Source: an uncultured Clostridia bacterium
GTDB lineage: Bacteria > Bacillota > Clostridia > Lachnospirales > Bianqueaceae
DNA length: 21,334 nucleotides
Assembly (NCBI GenBank): GCA_937892735.1
Contig: CALBGL010000088.1
Coordinates: 1 to 21,334, forward strand
Direction: 5' to 3'
The translations under genes were made by a program, and so were the position numbers. Below are positions 1-9,000 of the stretch, in pieces (within the stretch, counting starts at the first letter, position 1; the number at the start of each line of letters is the position of its first letter). The notes beneath the pieces are model-generated. The model was not told where the DNA came from and made no database searches. It saw nothing but the letters and a program-made list of their open reading frames with translations.

Positions 1-375
1 GCTCACCATCTTCAGTCCCCGCAGCAACAGCTGCAGCAGTTCTTTCGAGTCTTGTCCTTCTACAGCCAATTCTCTGGCGGTCTCTACCATCCAGGACGCC
101 CAGGCCAATACCTGTATATCCTGGCGCAGATTATAGAAACTCTCTATCACCGAAGATTCCCGAAGATACCAGAATCCTCGGCTCTCCTCCAGCATCATGT
201 CACAGTAATAAAATAACTGTGCCTGGGACGCCAGCCGCGCTCCCGGCTTCTTGGCTCCCTTGGCGATCACGGATAGTCTTCCTTTATCCTCGCATAGAAT
301 CGCCAGCCGCTTGTCCTGCTCGCCTATGGGTGTCTCCCCCACGATGATTCCCCTGGTCTTGATCGTTCTTCCCAT
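1..375 (-). CDS. recO: DNA repair protein RecO, 5' part (cut by window edge)
   Basis: RecO is the RecFOR-pathway mediator that binds ssDNA, SSB and RecR and helps load RecA at gaps. The first 125 codons are visible, starting MGRTIKTRGIIVGETPIGEQ, the usual RecO OB-fold opening (strand, then a turn before 'DKRLAILCEDKGRLSVIAKGAKK'-like basic residues). The frame stays open to base 1, so the C-terminal half (normally about 120 more residues, often with zinc-ligand cysteines) lies outside. I chose the ATG at 373-375 because it has an AAAGGAG motif 7 nt upstream and matches the family start. It is the last visible gene of the operon that contains era, and its start lies inside the out-of-frame 3' end of yqzL. 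The order era-yqzL-recO is common in Firmicutes. Confidence 0.9.
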   Translation of the reverse strand, partial: MGRTIKTRGIIVGETPIGEQDKRLAILCEDKGRLSVIAKGAKKPGARLASQAQLFYYCDMMLEESRGFWYLRESSVIESFYNLRQDIQVLAWASWMVETARELAVEGQDSKELLQLLLRGLKMVS

Positions 376-478
376 ACATCCGCTCCTTTTGCCATACTTC
401 TTGGTACGCCCGATATTGCATATACGTTTCCGGATTTCCAGACGCGATAAAAAGATTCCAAAATATATGTTCCAACAT
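284..478 (-). CDS. yqzL: YqzL-family small protein
   Basis: This 64-residue ORF begins MLEHIFWNLFIASGNPETYM. The FW-x-x-F-x-x-[ST]G-x-x-x-x-Y pattern is that of the small YqzL family encoded between era and recO in many Firmicutes; its function is unknown. It has a strong GGGAGG ribosome binding site 8 nt before the ATG. Family members are usually about 45-50 residues, so this one is long. The last 30 or so codons (from about residue 35) run out of frame over the start of recO and look basic and low in family character (HRGGDTHRRAGQ). The recO ribosome binding site therefore sits inside this gene, which suggests translational coupling. The 105 bp between era and this gene hold only a 27-codon ORF of doubtful reality. 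Confidence 0.75.
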   Translation of the reverse strand: MLEHIFWNLFIASGNPETYMQYRAYQEVWQKERMYGKNDQDQGNHRGGDTHRRAGQAAGDSMRG

Positions 479-583
479 ATTCTAAGCCTCCCTTATACCC
501 GATCCTCCGGCGTGGTTTCCCTCGCCTCCTTAGTGTGACCCGGTACTTCGGAGATATACTGGTGAAAAATTACCATCCCATCC

Positions 584-1459
584 TTATCGGCTGTAATTGG
601 TCACATACATCTCGCTGTCTCTCCAGTTTTCCTTGACCTTGACCCAAAGCTTCAGGTTCGTCTGCACGCCCATAAATCGTTCGATCTCTCTTCTGGCCTG
701 GGAACCGATTTCCTTGATCGTACGTCCCTGCTTCCCCAGAATAATAGGCTTATGCGACGCCTTTTCGCAGACAATAGTCGCATGCACGTCGATCAGATTC
801 CGATCGGTTCGCTCCGTAAACTGATCGATCATCACCGCGATTCCATGCGGAATTTCCTTGTCCAAAACATAGAGCGCCTTCTCTCGAATAAATTCTGCGA
901 TCAGGAATCGTTCCGGCTGATCCGTCACCATATCTTTCGGAAAATAGGCCGGCCCCTCTGGCAGATACTGATAGACGACCCGGATCAGCTCATCCACATT
1001 GGTACCATTATATGCGCTGATTGGCACGATTTCCGCAACGGAAAAAAGTTCTCCATAACTGCGGGCTGTTTGTACTGTCTTCTCCGGCGATACGCTGTCA
1101 ATCTTATTGATCACAAGAACCACCGGAACCCGCGTCTTCTGCGCTCTTTGAAGAATTTCCTGATCTTCCTGTCTGGGCGTTCCCGGTTCAATCAAAACCA
1201 GTAATAGATCGATACCCGATAAAGATTCCTCTACTTCCTTCATCATTCTACTTCCCAATACATGATTGGGTTTATGGATGCCCGGCGTATCAATAAATAC
1301 TGCCTGCCCCTGCTCTCTATTATAAATGCATTGAATCCGGTTTCGGGTGGTCTGGGGTTTGTTCGATGTAATCGTCAGCTTCTCCCCCATAATTTGGTTC
1401 AATAGTGTGGACTTTCCTACATTAGGGCGCCCAATCACAGAAATAAATCCTGATTTCAT
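584..1459 (-). CDS. era: GTPase Era
   Basis: Era is an essential Ras-like GTPase with a KH domain that binds 16S rRNA near its 3' end and checks 30S subunit maturation. With the start at 1459 the protein has 291 residues, the usual length. The G1 P-loop GRPNVGKST is at residues 10-18, G3 DTPG at 57-60 and G4 NKID at 118-121. A KH domain with a GKQGRTIKEIG loop lies in the C-terminal third. An upstream in-frame ATG would add nine residues (MTIFLRYYK), but the family begins MKSGF, and the inner ATG has GAGG at 9 nt and starts 1 nt after the stop of the M16 protease gene, so I use it. The two genes are probably translationally coupled. It is followed by yqzL and recO. Confidence 0.97.
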   Translation of the reverse strand: MKSGFISVIGRPNVGKSTLLNQIMGEKLTITSNKPQTTRNRIQCIYNREQGQAVFIDTPGIHKPNHVLGSRMMKEVEESLSGIDLLLVLIEPGTPRQEDQEILQRAQKTRVPVVLVINKIDSVSPEKTVQTARSYGELFSVAEIVPISAYNGTNVDELIRVVYQYLPEGPAYFPKDMVTDQPERFLIAEFIREKALYVLDKEIPHGIAVMIDQFTERTDRNLIDVHATIVCEKASHKPIILGKQGRTIKEIGSQARREIERFMGVQTNLKLWVKVKENWRDSEMYVTNYSR

Positions 1460-1460
1460 T

Positions 1461-4370
1461 TTATAATACCTCAAAAATATCGTCAAAGACGTTTTTCTCT
1501 CTTGTTATCATTTCTTTGCTTCCTACAACACAGATACTACTGTGGCATAACGCCTCTTGGACCACATCGGCCAACCTCTGAATCGATTGTACTGTGGTTT
1601 CGAGCACTTCCTCGCGTACCTTCTGCACCATGGCCTGTGTCTGTCCCGTTCGTGAACGCGAGATTCCGGTATGAATTCGCAGCGCAGGTGTCAACGGTAT
1701 ATCCATACCGCCAATCGTACCTATAATAAATTTTTCCAAATCCTTTTCTCCGCAGTGGAAATTCTTCAAGTAATTCACTATACCCTGATACGCGTGCAGC
1801 GTCGTACTCAGATTGGGATCTCGATATGATGCAAAATACAGGCTGCCCTGTCTTGTAAACCCGGCAAAAGCACCGTATGCCCCTCCCTGCACCCGCAATC
1901 GGTTCCAAAGATAATCCAAGCCTAAAATCTGCCTGGTCACTAACATACTTCCCGTATACGGCGCTTGGAACATCCCTGCCTGTACCACATACTGTACTTG
2001 TCCAGGTGTAATGATCCCTTCTTTATGAGGCACCGGACAAAACATCGGCGAATCCTTCTCATAGGCTGTCTGCTCTGCCGGGAATCCCCGATACAAATCT
2101 TCCATGCATTGAACCAGTGCCGAACGATTCTGGACTGTGCTGCCGCCCGCCAATTCCATGCCTCTTTGCAGGAACACTCGGTCTCTGACCTCATTCAAGC
2201 TGACAATCAATTCTTCTTTCCGTTCCTCAAAATGATGCAGCAGTTCTTTAATAAACAGGAAATAATCTATGCCGCTCAGATACTGCCCTGCCCATGCCGC
2301 CTTCGAGAATCCCGCCATGGCTCGCTGCAAGGCAATCGCGTGTCCTGCTTCATCCATTTCAGATTCCATCTGTGAATATTCCTCATCCAGAATCTCGCGC
2401 AGTCGTTTCTCATCATCCAGTTTTGTAGTCCTCAAAATCTCCAGAATGAGACTCGCCATCGCCTTCGATTCGGATACCAGACTTTTGACATCTACCTGCA
2501 TTTCCACCCGAAAACTATGATCCATGCGTTCCAGGACGTTGACACCCACGCTCATACCGCCCGTACGAATATGAATCTCACTGCTCAGGTCTTCATATGT
2601 AAAATGTTCCGTGTTCATACGCCCCAATACGGTCGCCAGAATAGACGCGTACGGGTATAATCGGAGCGGAAGCTCCGATAGATCCCAATATGCTTTCAGA
2701 TAGAGAATCTGACTGCAGGAGGCCGGCACAAACCAACAAGGAATCTGGCCCAATCGAAAGAATTCTGTCTCTATAGGCTCTGCCTCTCGTTTTATATCGC
2801 CCAGGGAAAGATGCGGAACCGTTCTTTTGGCTTCTTCTTCATCTTCTGCCTCCTGATACGCCAGAAGTTCCTGTGTTTGCTGGACCAGATGATGTTTCTC
2901 CTCTTCGGACAGACTTTCTTTATAGCACGCTAATTTCTGCTGCAATATCTGATCCTGCCGCGAACTCAGGTCTGCCTGCGGATACAGTATCACCGAAAGT
3001 CCGTACGTATTATGCAGTAAGTATTTACGGATCAACCTCTCGAACAGTCCCTGTTCCGCCTCTTTCCGAATCTGACCCATGATCTCATCATATCGAAGAT
3101 ACAGAAAAGGATCTGCTCCATATAACCAGGAATTCATCACATATTGGGAATAAATCACAAGTCCGGCAGGAGTCGTCCCATATTCGCCCTCTCGCAAATG
3201 AAACTCCAATCGGTTGATAGCAGACAGCTTTTGACGTTCGCGAAAGCCTTCCTCCGCTAAAGAGGCCAATGTATCAAAAATCACACGCTGAAATTCCTCT
3301 TCACGCCGTACATCCACCCCTTTGGCAACAATACTGAAATCGCCCTGAAAGGCCCTAGTCGTAGTATCACCATAGATATCCTTGCCCAGTCCGGCCTTTT
3401 GCAGCGCTCGTTTCAGCGGTGCCCCCTGCGCTTCTAACAACATATATTCCAGGAGATCCAAGCCAAAACAGTCCACCGCATTCTCTGGTTCAATACCAAA
3501 TGTGTATGACAGAAATCCTTCTTCTGTCTCATGATCCTGAGACACGGAAAATGGCGCATTCACTCTACGGGACATTGAGAACGGCTTCTGACGAGGCAGT
3601 AAATTCTCTACCGTATACCCCTCCTTCGCCGTATACTCACACAGATACGCCCGATCCATCCACTGCAGCACTTCTTCCATGGGCATATCCCCATACAAAT
3701 AAATATAACTGTTGGATGGATGATAATATTGGCGATAAAAACGCAGAAATCCTTCCTGATCCAGCTGTGGAATCGCTTCCGGCACACCGCCGGATTCAAA
3801 CCGATACGGGGTATCCGGATACAGCCCTCTACCGATCTCCAGGTCCAGCACGCTCTCCGGCGCGGAAAAAGCCCCTTTCATCTCATTATATACGACGCCT
3901 TTGATGTGCATTTCTTCTTCTGGATCCGTGAGTTCATAATGCCAGCCTTCCTGCATCAGGATCCTCGGATCGTGCAAAATATTCGGATGAAAGACTGCAT
4001 CAAAGTATACATCCATCAAATGATACAGATCCTGTAGATTCTGACTCGCCACCGGATACATCGTCTTATCTGAAAACGTCATCGCATTCAAGAACGTATT
4101 GACCGAGCCCTTGGCCAGTTCCATAAAAGGATCTTTCAGCGGAAACTTCTCAGAACCACAAAATACGCTATGCTCCAAAATATGTGGAGTTCCTGTATCA
4201 TCACAGGGCGGTGTGCAAAAGCTGATCGCGAACACCTTATTGGCATCCTGCGGATTCTCAATGCAGCAAATCTTCGCTCCGCTTCTCTCATGAACGAGCT
4301 CCGTCCCCCACGCGCCCAATTCTTTCAGTTCCGTGTTCTGAATCTGTCGATACCCCTTTACCTCTTTCAT
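1461..4370 (-). CDS. M16C-family zinc metalloprotease (PreP/insulinase-like)
   Basis: The 969-residue protein has the size and layout of the four-domain M16C peptidases (presequence protease/falcilysin type), which degrade short unstructured peptides inside a closed chamber. The inverted zinc motif HILEH is at residues 63-67 (His63, His67 as ligands, Glu66 catalytic), and the third ligand is expected at Glu163 in YNEMKGAFS. No signal peptide or membrane segment is visible, so a cytoplasmic role in peptide turnover is likely; the substrate is unknown. The ATG has GGAGG about 9 nt upstream. It follows the membrane-protein gene after 18 nt and precedes era by 1 nt, so the three are probably cotranscribed. 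Assignment to M16C is firm; the physiological role is inference. Confidence 0.93.
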   Translation of the reverse strand: MKEVKGYRQIQNTELKELGAWGTELVHERSGAKICCIENPQDANKVFAISFCTPPCDDTGTPHILEHSVFCGSEKFPLKDPFMELAKGSVNTFLNAMTFSDKTMYPVASQNLQDLYHLMDVYFDAVFHPNILHDPRILMQEGWHYELTDPEEEMHIKGVVYNEMKGAFSAPESVLDLEIGRGLYPDTPYRFESGGVPEAIPQLDQEGFLRFYRQYYHPSNSYIYLYGDMPMEEVLQWMDRAYLCEYTAKEGYTVENLLPRQKPFSMSRRVNAPFSVSQDHETEEGFLSYTFGIEPENAVDCFGLDLLEYMLLEAQGAPLKRALQKAGLGKDIYGDTTTRAFQGDFSIVAKGVDVRREEEFQRVIFDTLASLAEEGFRERQKLSAINRLEFHLREGEYGTTPAGLVIYSQYVMNSWLYGADPFLYLRYDEIMGQIRKEAEQGLFERLIRKYLLHNTYGLSVILYPQADLSSRQDQILQQKLACYKESLSEEEKHHLVQQTQELLAYQEAEDEEEAKRTVPHLSLGDIKREAEPIETEFFRLGQIPCWFVPASCSQILYLKAYWDLSELPLRLYPYASILATVLGRMNTEHFTYEDLSSEIHIRTGGMSVGVNVLERMDHSFRVEMQVDVKSLVSESKAMASLILEILRTTKLDDEKRLREILDEEYSQMESEMDEAGHAIALQRAMAGFSKAAWAGQYLSGIDYFLFIKELLHHFEERKEELIVSLNEVRDRVFLQRGMELAGGSTVQNRSALVQCMEDLYRGFPAEQTAYEKDSPMFCPVPHKEGIITPGQVQYVVQAGMFQAPYTGSMLVTRQILGLDYLWNRLRVQGGAYGAFAGFTRQGSLYFASYRDPNLSTTLHAYQGIVNYLKNFHCGEKDLEKFIIGTIGGMDIPLTPALRIHTGISRSRTGQTQAMVQKVREEVLETTVQSIQRLADVVQEALCHSSICVVGSKEMITREKNVFDDIFEVL

Positions 4371-4388
4371 GTCCTGTCTCCTCCATCA

Positions 4389-5621
4389 CTAACGATCTAA
4401 CATCTTTGTCAATGCCTCTCCTGTTATCGGAACCACTTCCGACTGTCCGCATTGCGTCATTCTTTCATACAGACGCGCCTCAAATGCCTCTTCACTGACC
4501 ATCCTATCTTCTATCCAAAATTCTTCACTATCCCGTTCCCGCTTCAAAGTCTCGGTGATTTCCCATCCCTTTGCGGTGAGCGTCCACCACACATATCTTT
4601 CCTGACTTTGCGTAATCTCTCCAAAAAGAAAACTGCCGCTTTCCGCTGCGGCCCCAAAGTAGGTCAATTCCAGGGCCTCCGCAGGAATCTCGATTTCTAT
4701 CCACTGATGCTGTAATGCCGACCATCGAAAAACTCTCGGCTTTGATGCTTCCAAAACCATCAGCCAGGGGATCTCTGTCTGAGAAGATAATAAACAGCAT
4801 TTCGTCAGCTCCGACCAATGATTTCCTAATAACAGGCATTTGCAAGCCCATTTCCATTCTGTAAGAGGGTACTGGTTTCTGACACGCTCCCGTTCCTGGA
4901 CATCTGAAATCTCCTGCAGTGCCTGCTCGTATGCATCCCATATCAGGCTCCCGGCCTCCGCATCTTCCATTTCCTCATAGGCTTGATATAATGCGGCCAC
5001 TCTTTCCCGCTTAGAAACGGCTTCCTGTATAGCTAACGCAGCCCTCTTTTCTTCCTCTTTCTCACTGCACTCCTGAAGCAGCGCCTGTGCTTTTCTATAA
5101 TATTCAGACTGCGTATTCTGAATCATCTCCGCGCTTTCCCGCGCTAAAACATACTGCCCTTCCTCATACCAGGTATAGGCTTCACTATATAATTTTGCAG
5201 CCTGAAACTCTGCGTCCAGGTTTTCTTTCTCCTGTACCCAAGCCTCTGCCTCCTCCTCAAGCACTCCACAAACCTGCAAAAACTGGATTCTCTTTGTCAT
5301 CTCTTCTTCGCTGATCTCGCCCTGCCGGTAACTCTGCAAGGAAGATTGAATCCATGCTCTCAAGGTCTCTTCCATCTCAGACTGCTCCTGCGCATCTCCT
5401 AATTCCCAAGCACTTCTCAAAAGCGCCGCATGCGTCGAGCTGGGATCCGCCAGCAATTCTTCCACTGCCAGAATCGTATCCTCCAACTCTTCTTTCTGAA
5501 GTTGATTTGAATACAAAACTCCAAAAATCAGCCCCAAAATCAAAAGTCCCCCCAGAGAACCTATGATTTTTTTGAGGATATTCCCAGTATACCTGTGGTT
5601 TTGTAAAATGTCAAGACGCAT
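4389..5621 (-). CDS. Unrecognised single-pass membrane protein with Glu-rich helical domain
   Basis: I do not recognise this 410-residue protein. Residues 1-17 are basic and probably cytoplasmic. Residues about 18-38 (GSLGGLLILGLIFGVLYSN) form one transmembrane segment without a signal-peptidase site, so the rest is probably exported but anchored. Residues 40-240 are Glu/Ala/Gln-rich and predicted helical, resembling tetratricopeptide or coiled-coil arrays (repeated EEG-x-Y-x-x-A-R-x-x-A patterns). The last 170 residues are Trp-rich with alternating hydrophobics, suggesting a beta domain. A GTG three codons earlier is possible, but AAGGGG lies 8 nt before the ATG at 5619-5621, so I start there. 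It is first in the operon with the M16 protease and era. A -10-like TATGAT (5681-5686, minus) lies upstream but has no good -35. Confidence 0.75.
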   Translation of the reverse strand: MRLDILQNHRYTGNILKKIIGSLGGLLILGLIFGVLYSNQLQKEELEDTILAVEELLADPSSTHAALLRSAWELGDAQEQSEMEETLRAWIQSSLQSYRQGEISEEEMTKRIQFLQVCGVLEEEAEAWVQEKENLDAEFQAAKLYSEAYTWYEEGQYVLARESAEMIQNTQSEYYRKAQALLQECSEKEEEKRAALAIQEAVSKRERVAALYQAYEEMEDAEAGSLIWDAYEQALQEISDVQERERVRNQYPLTEWKWACKCLLLGNHWSELTKCCLLSSQTEIPWLMVLEASKPRVFRWSALQHQWIEIEIPAEALELTYFGAAAESGSFLFGEITQSQERYVWWTLTAKGWEITETLKRERDSEEFWIEDRMVSEEAFEARLYERMTQCGQSEVVPITGEALTKMLDR

Positions 5622-5714
5622 CCTGTCCACCCCTTCTTTATCTTACTTTCACAGACAGTGTGCCTCATTTTACGAATTTTATCATAATCTCTCTGATTTC
5701 CGAAAGCGCAGACC

Positions 5715-6008
5715 TCTCATCATTGCCTCATTTCCTCGTGTAAATTTTACATTTCGTGATGAGAATTTCCAAGGGCTCATTACGGGGGGTCTCATCATTG
5801 CCCCATTTCCTCGTGTAAATTTTACATTTCGTGATGAGAAATCCCAAGGGCTCATTACGGGTGTCTCATCATTGCCCCATTTTCTCGTGTAAATTTTACA
5901 TTTCGTGATGAGAATTTCCAAGGGCTCATTACGGGGAGTCTCATCATTGCCCCATTTTCTCGTGTAAATTTTACATTTCGTGATGTGAAATCCCAGGGGC
6001 CTCATTGT
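5715..6008. repeat. Tandem array of four ~75-bp structured repeats (array 1)
   Basis: Four near-identical units begin at 5715, 5790, 5864 and 5939 (periods 75, 74 and 75). Each begins with TCTCATCA, has a TGTAAATTTTACA near-palindrome in the middle, and has the inverted arm TGATGAGA at unit positions 43-50, so each can form a hairpin with an 8-bp outer stem. A tail of about 25 nt follows (AGGGCTCATTACGGG-like). The last unit has one arm mutated (TGATGTGA). The array fills most of the 461-bp gap between the cell-wall hydrolase terminator and the next operon. Open frames on both strands across it are a by-product of the repeat. The rest of the gap (5622-5714) shows only a weak promoter-like sequence. 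Confidence 0.95.
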
Positions 6009-6040
6009 GCGTAAAGACCCGGAATAACACTGAAATAACA

Positions 6041-6072
6041 TATAAAAAGAGGCTGTATTTCACAGCCCCTTT
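6041..6072 (-). terminator. Rho-independent terminator of the cell-wall hydrolase gene
   Basis: Read on the minus strand, AAGGGGCTGT pairs with ACAGCCTCTT (10 pairs including one G-U) around a 5-nt loop, followed by a T-rich run. It lies 11 nt past the stop codon of the hydrolase gene and separates that gene from repeat array 1. Confidence 0.88.
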
Positions 6073-6082
6073 CTGAATGAAA

Positions 6083-9000
6083 TCAACCCACTCTTTGCGC
6101 TAACATTTTCCAAGTTGCTTGTCCTACAATACCATCCGCAACTAAACCCGCATCTGTCTGGAAGTTGATGACACTCTGTCTCGTGTTGTATCCAAACTGT
6201 CCATCCACTGTACCACAGTCATAGCCTATCTGATTCAGCCAAGTCTGAAGCTGACGAATATAGGATACCTGTGTAGAACCTTGATAAAGTTCCGGAAAAC
6301 TTGACACATCTGTCGTATTTCCCGTGTCCGAAGGTTCACTGGATTCGGAAGAATCTGTCACCCCTTCATACAGCGCTTTCCAGGTTGCCTGGCCTACAAT
6401 GCCGTCAGCTACCAGCCCCTTCGCGTTCTGGAAGGCAATGACCGCGTCCCGCGTGCCATAGCCGAAAATACCATCTACGGCGCCTGCATCATATCCTAAT
6501 GCATTCAAGCGCTCCTGCAGTCTCCGAATATAAGTAGCCTGCGATGAACCCACATAGATCTCCGGGAATCCGGATACATCCACAGACTCTCCGGGATCGG
6601 TCGGCTTCTCGGGCTCCTCAGGCTCTTCCGGCTCAGATGGCTCTGTCACACCTTCATACAACGCTTTCCAGGTTGCCTGACCTACAATACCATCAGCTAC
6701 CAATCCCTTCGCGCTCTGGAAGGCAATGACCGCGTTCCGCGTGCCTGCTCCAAAGATGCCATCCACGCTTCCTGCATTATATCCCAATGCATTCAAACGT
6801 TCCTGCAGTCTCCGGACATATGCCGTCTGCTGAGATCCCTGATAGATCTCCGGAAATCTGGATACATCCACAGACTCTCCGGGATCGGTCGGCTCCTCGG
6901 GCTCTGAAGGTTCAGAGGGTTCCTCTGGCGTATCCGGCTCCTCCGGATCCGAAGGTTCTGTCACGCCTTCATACAACGCTTTCCACGTAGCCTGACCTAC
7001 AATGCCGTCGGCCACCAGTCCCTTCGCGCTCTGGAAGGCAATGACCGCGTTTCGTGTACCATCTCCAAAGATGCCGTCCACGCTTCCCACATCATATCCT
7101 AATGCATTCAGACGCTCCTGCAGTCGAATCACATATTCTTTCTGCTGTGTGCCCGCATAAATCTCAGGGAACCCAGATACATCTACCGGCTCCTCAGGCT
7201 TCTCCGGTTCTTCGGGGTCTGTTGGTTCCTCAGGCTCTTCCGGTGTCTCAGGCTCTTCCGGTTCAGATGGCTCTGTCACACCCTCATACAGCGCTTTCCA
7301 GGTTGCCTGACCTACAATGCCGTCGGCCACCAGTCCCTTCGCGCTCTGGAAGGCAATGACCGCGTTTCGTGTACCATCTCCAAAGATGCCGTCCACGCTT
7401 CCCACATCATATCCTAATGCATTCAGACGCTCCTGCAGTCGAATCACATATTCTTTCTGCTGTGTGCCCGCATAAATCTCGGGGAACCCAGATACATCTA
7501 CCGGCGTCTCAGGCTTCTCAGGTTCCTCGGGATCCGTCGGTGTCTCCGGCTCTTCCGGCGTGTTATCAACCACCTGATATCCATTTTCTGTATACAGGGC
7601 ATGCCAAGTAGGACGATCCACTGTACCATTCACAGTGAGTCCCTGATCCTGCTGGAAGCTCTGCACTGCCGCTGTCATCGATGCATCATAGACACCCGGT
7701 TCGCCCACGGTATATCCTAGCGTCATTAAAAGATCCTGTGCCGTTGTCACCAGATCTCCGGACGCGCCCTCTGCTAGAGTCTCAATATCCGTAATATCTA
7801 CTTCTTTTGAGCCCTCTTCCATCGCCTGCAGCAACGCACTCCAAGTGCTTGCGCCCACGACGCCGTCCGCCGTTAGATTATGATCCTCTTGGAATGCGAC
7901 AACCGCAGCATGCGTACCCCAGCCGAAGACACCGTCCACAGCGCCACAATTATATCCCAGCTCATTCAGCCAAGACTGTAGCTTCGAGACAGCAGATCCC
8001 TCTGAATTCCAGCTCAATACCGGATACGGATCTCCGCCATCATTCGCGCCAAAGTCACCTGTGGCTCCCTCTACCTTCTCTACATGAATCGTATAGGTTC
8101 TTGTATCTCCATTAGAAGCCGTCACAGTCAGACTAATCGTACCACCATTTTCTGGTACTGTCACAGTACCTGTACCGGACACTACGGCCGATGAATCATT
8201 CGTCCATCCCTCGATATTCACTGTCGTCACAGATGGATCAATCTGCAGAATATACTCTGTAGTAAAGGCATAGAAACCTTCCGCACTGCGGCCATTTACA
8301 GAGATTCCATCCAGAAGATCATTTCCATTTTCTGCATTCGTAGGTCTGGAAACAGCCTGCTCCGGCATATTCTCATATATGGGAATCTTGAAGACCAATG
8401 CCGCGTTCAGCATATCCTCCGTATAGGCCGCCTTAAAGGCTACCGCTTCTGCAGAAGGCGCCTGTACGCTTGTCATATACTGATGGCTATAGTATCCGTC
8501 TCCACCATCTACCACATCAAACTTATGTAGATACATCGTATCCTGACCATACTGAATATAATCCTCCGCCAGGAATAATGCACCACCCTGCAACGCCTTC
8601 AACTGATCATCCCAGGGTCTCAGATAGCTGCCGCTGGAGGCCGCGTAACGAAATCCATTTGTGATCGGTCCATAGCCATTTGCCGTATAGGCTCCGATAT
8701 TGAAGAAATTATAGATTCCTTCATAGCCCGCGTATGTACCGCTGGATAAGGGCGATCCGGAACTTCCCTGTTCCATCAGTACCCGTGATGCGATATAAAA
8801 TGGACTGACGCCGCTATACTCAGCCGCTTCCATAATGGCTTCCGCAAAAGTATAGGTGTTTCCATCATATGCTGTAAACACGCGATCCTCCATAAAGGAG
8901 CCCTCGATAATGCTCTCTACGCCCTCAATCGCATGCGCGTCTGGATTGTACGACAATTCTTCAAACTGAAAAATCGAAGTACTATCCAAAAAGTTTCTCG

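Noticed and set aside
493..576. 27-codon minus-strand ORF between era and yqzL, ending just before the yqzL ribosome binding site
   Set aside because: AAGG lies too close to the ATG, the peptide resembles nothing I know, and an ORF this short is expected by chance. Conservation would be needed to revive it.
752..1204. 150-codon plus-strand ORF antisense to era
   Set aside because: era carries all GTPase motifs on the other strand; this frame has no family features.
5715..6008. Possible CRISPR array
   Set aside because: Whole units, not short repeats with unique spacers, are conserved. There is no repeat-spacer alternation and there are no cas genes nearby.
5682..6041. 119-codon minus-strand ORF across array 1 (and an ORF on the other strand)
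   Set aside because: The open frames come from the repeat units themselves. The periods of 74 and 75 nt shift the frame, there is no ribosome binding site, and there is no plausible protein family.
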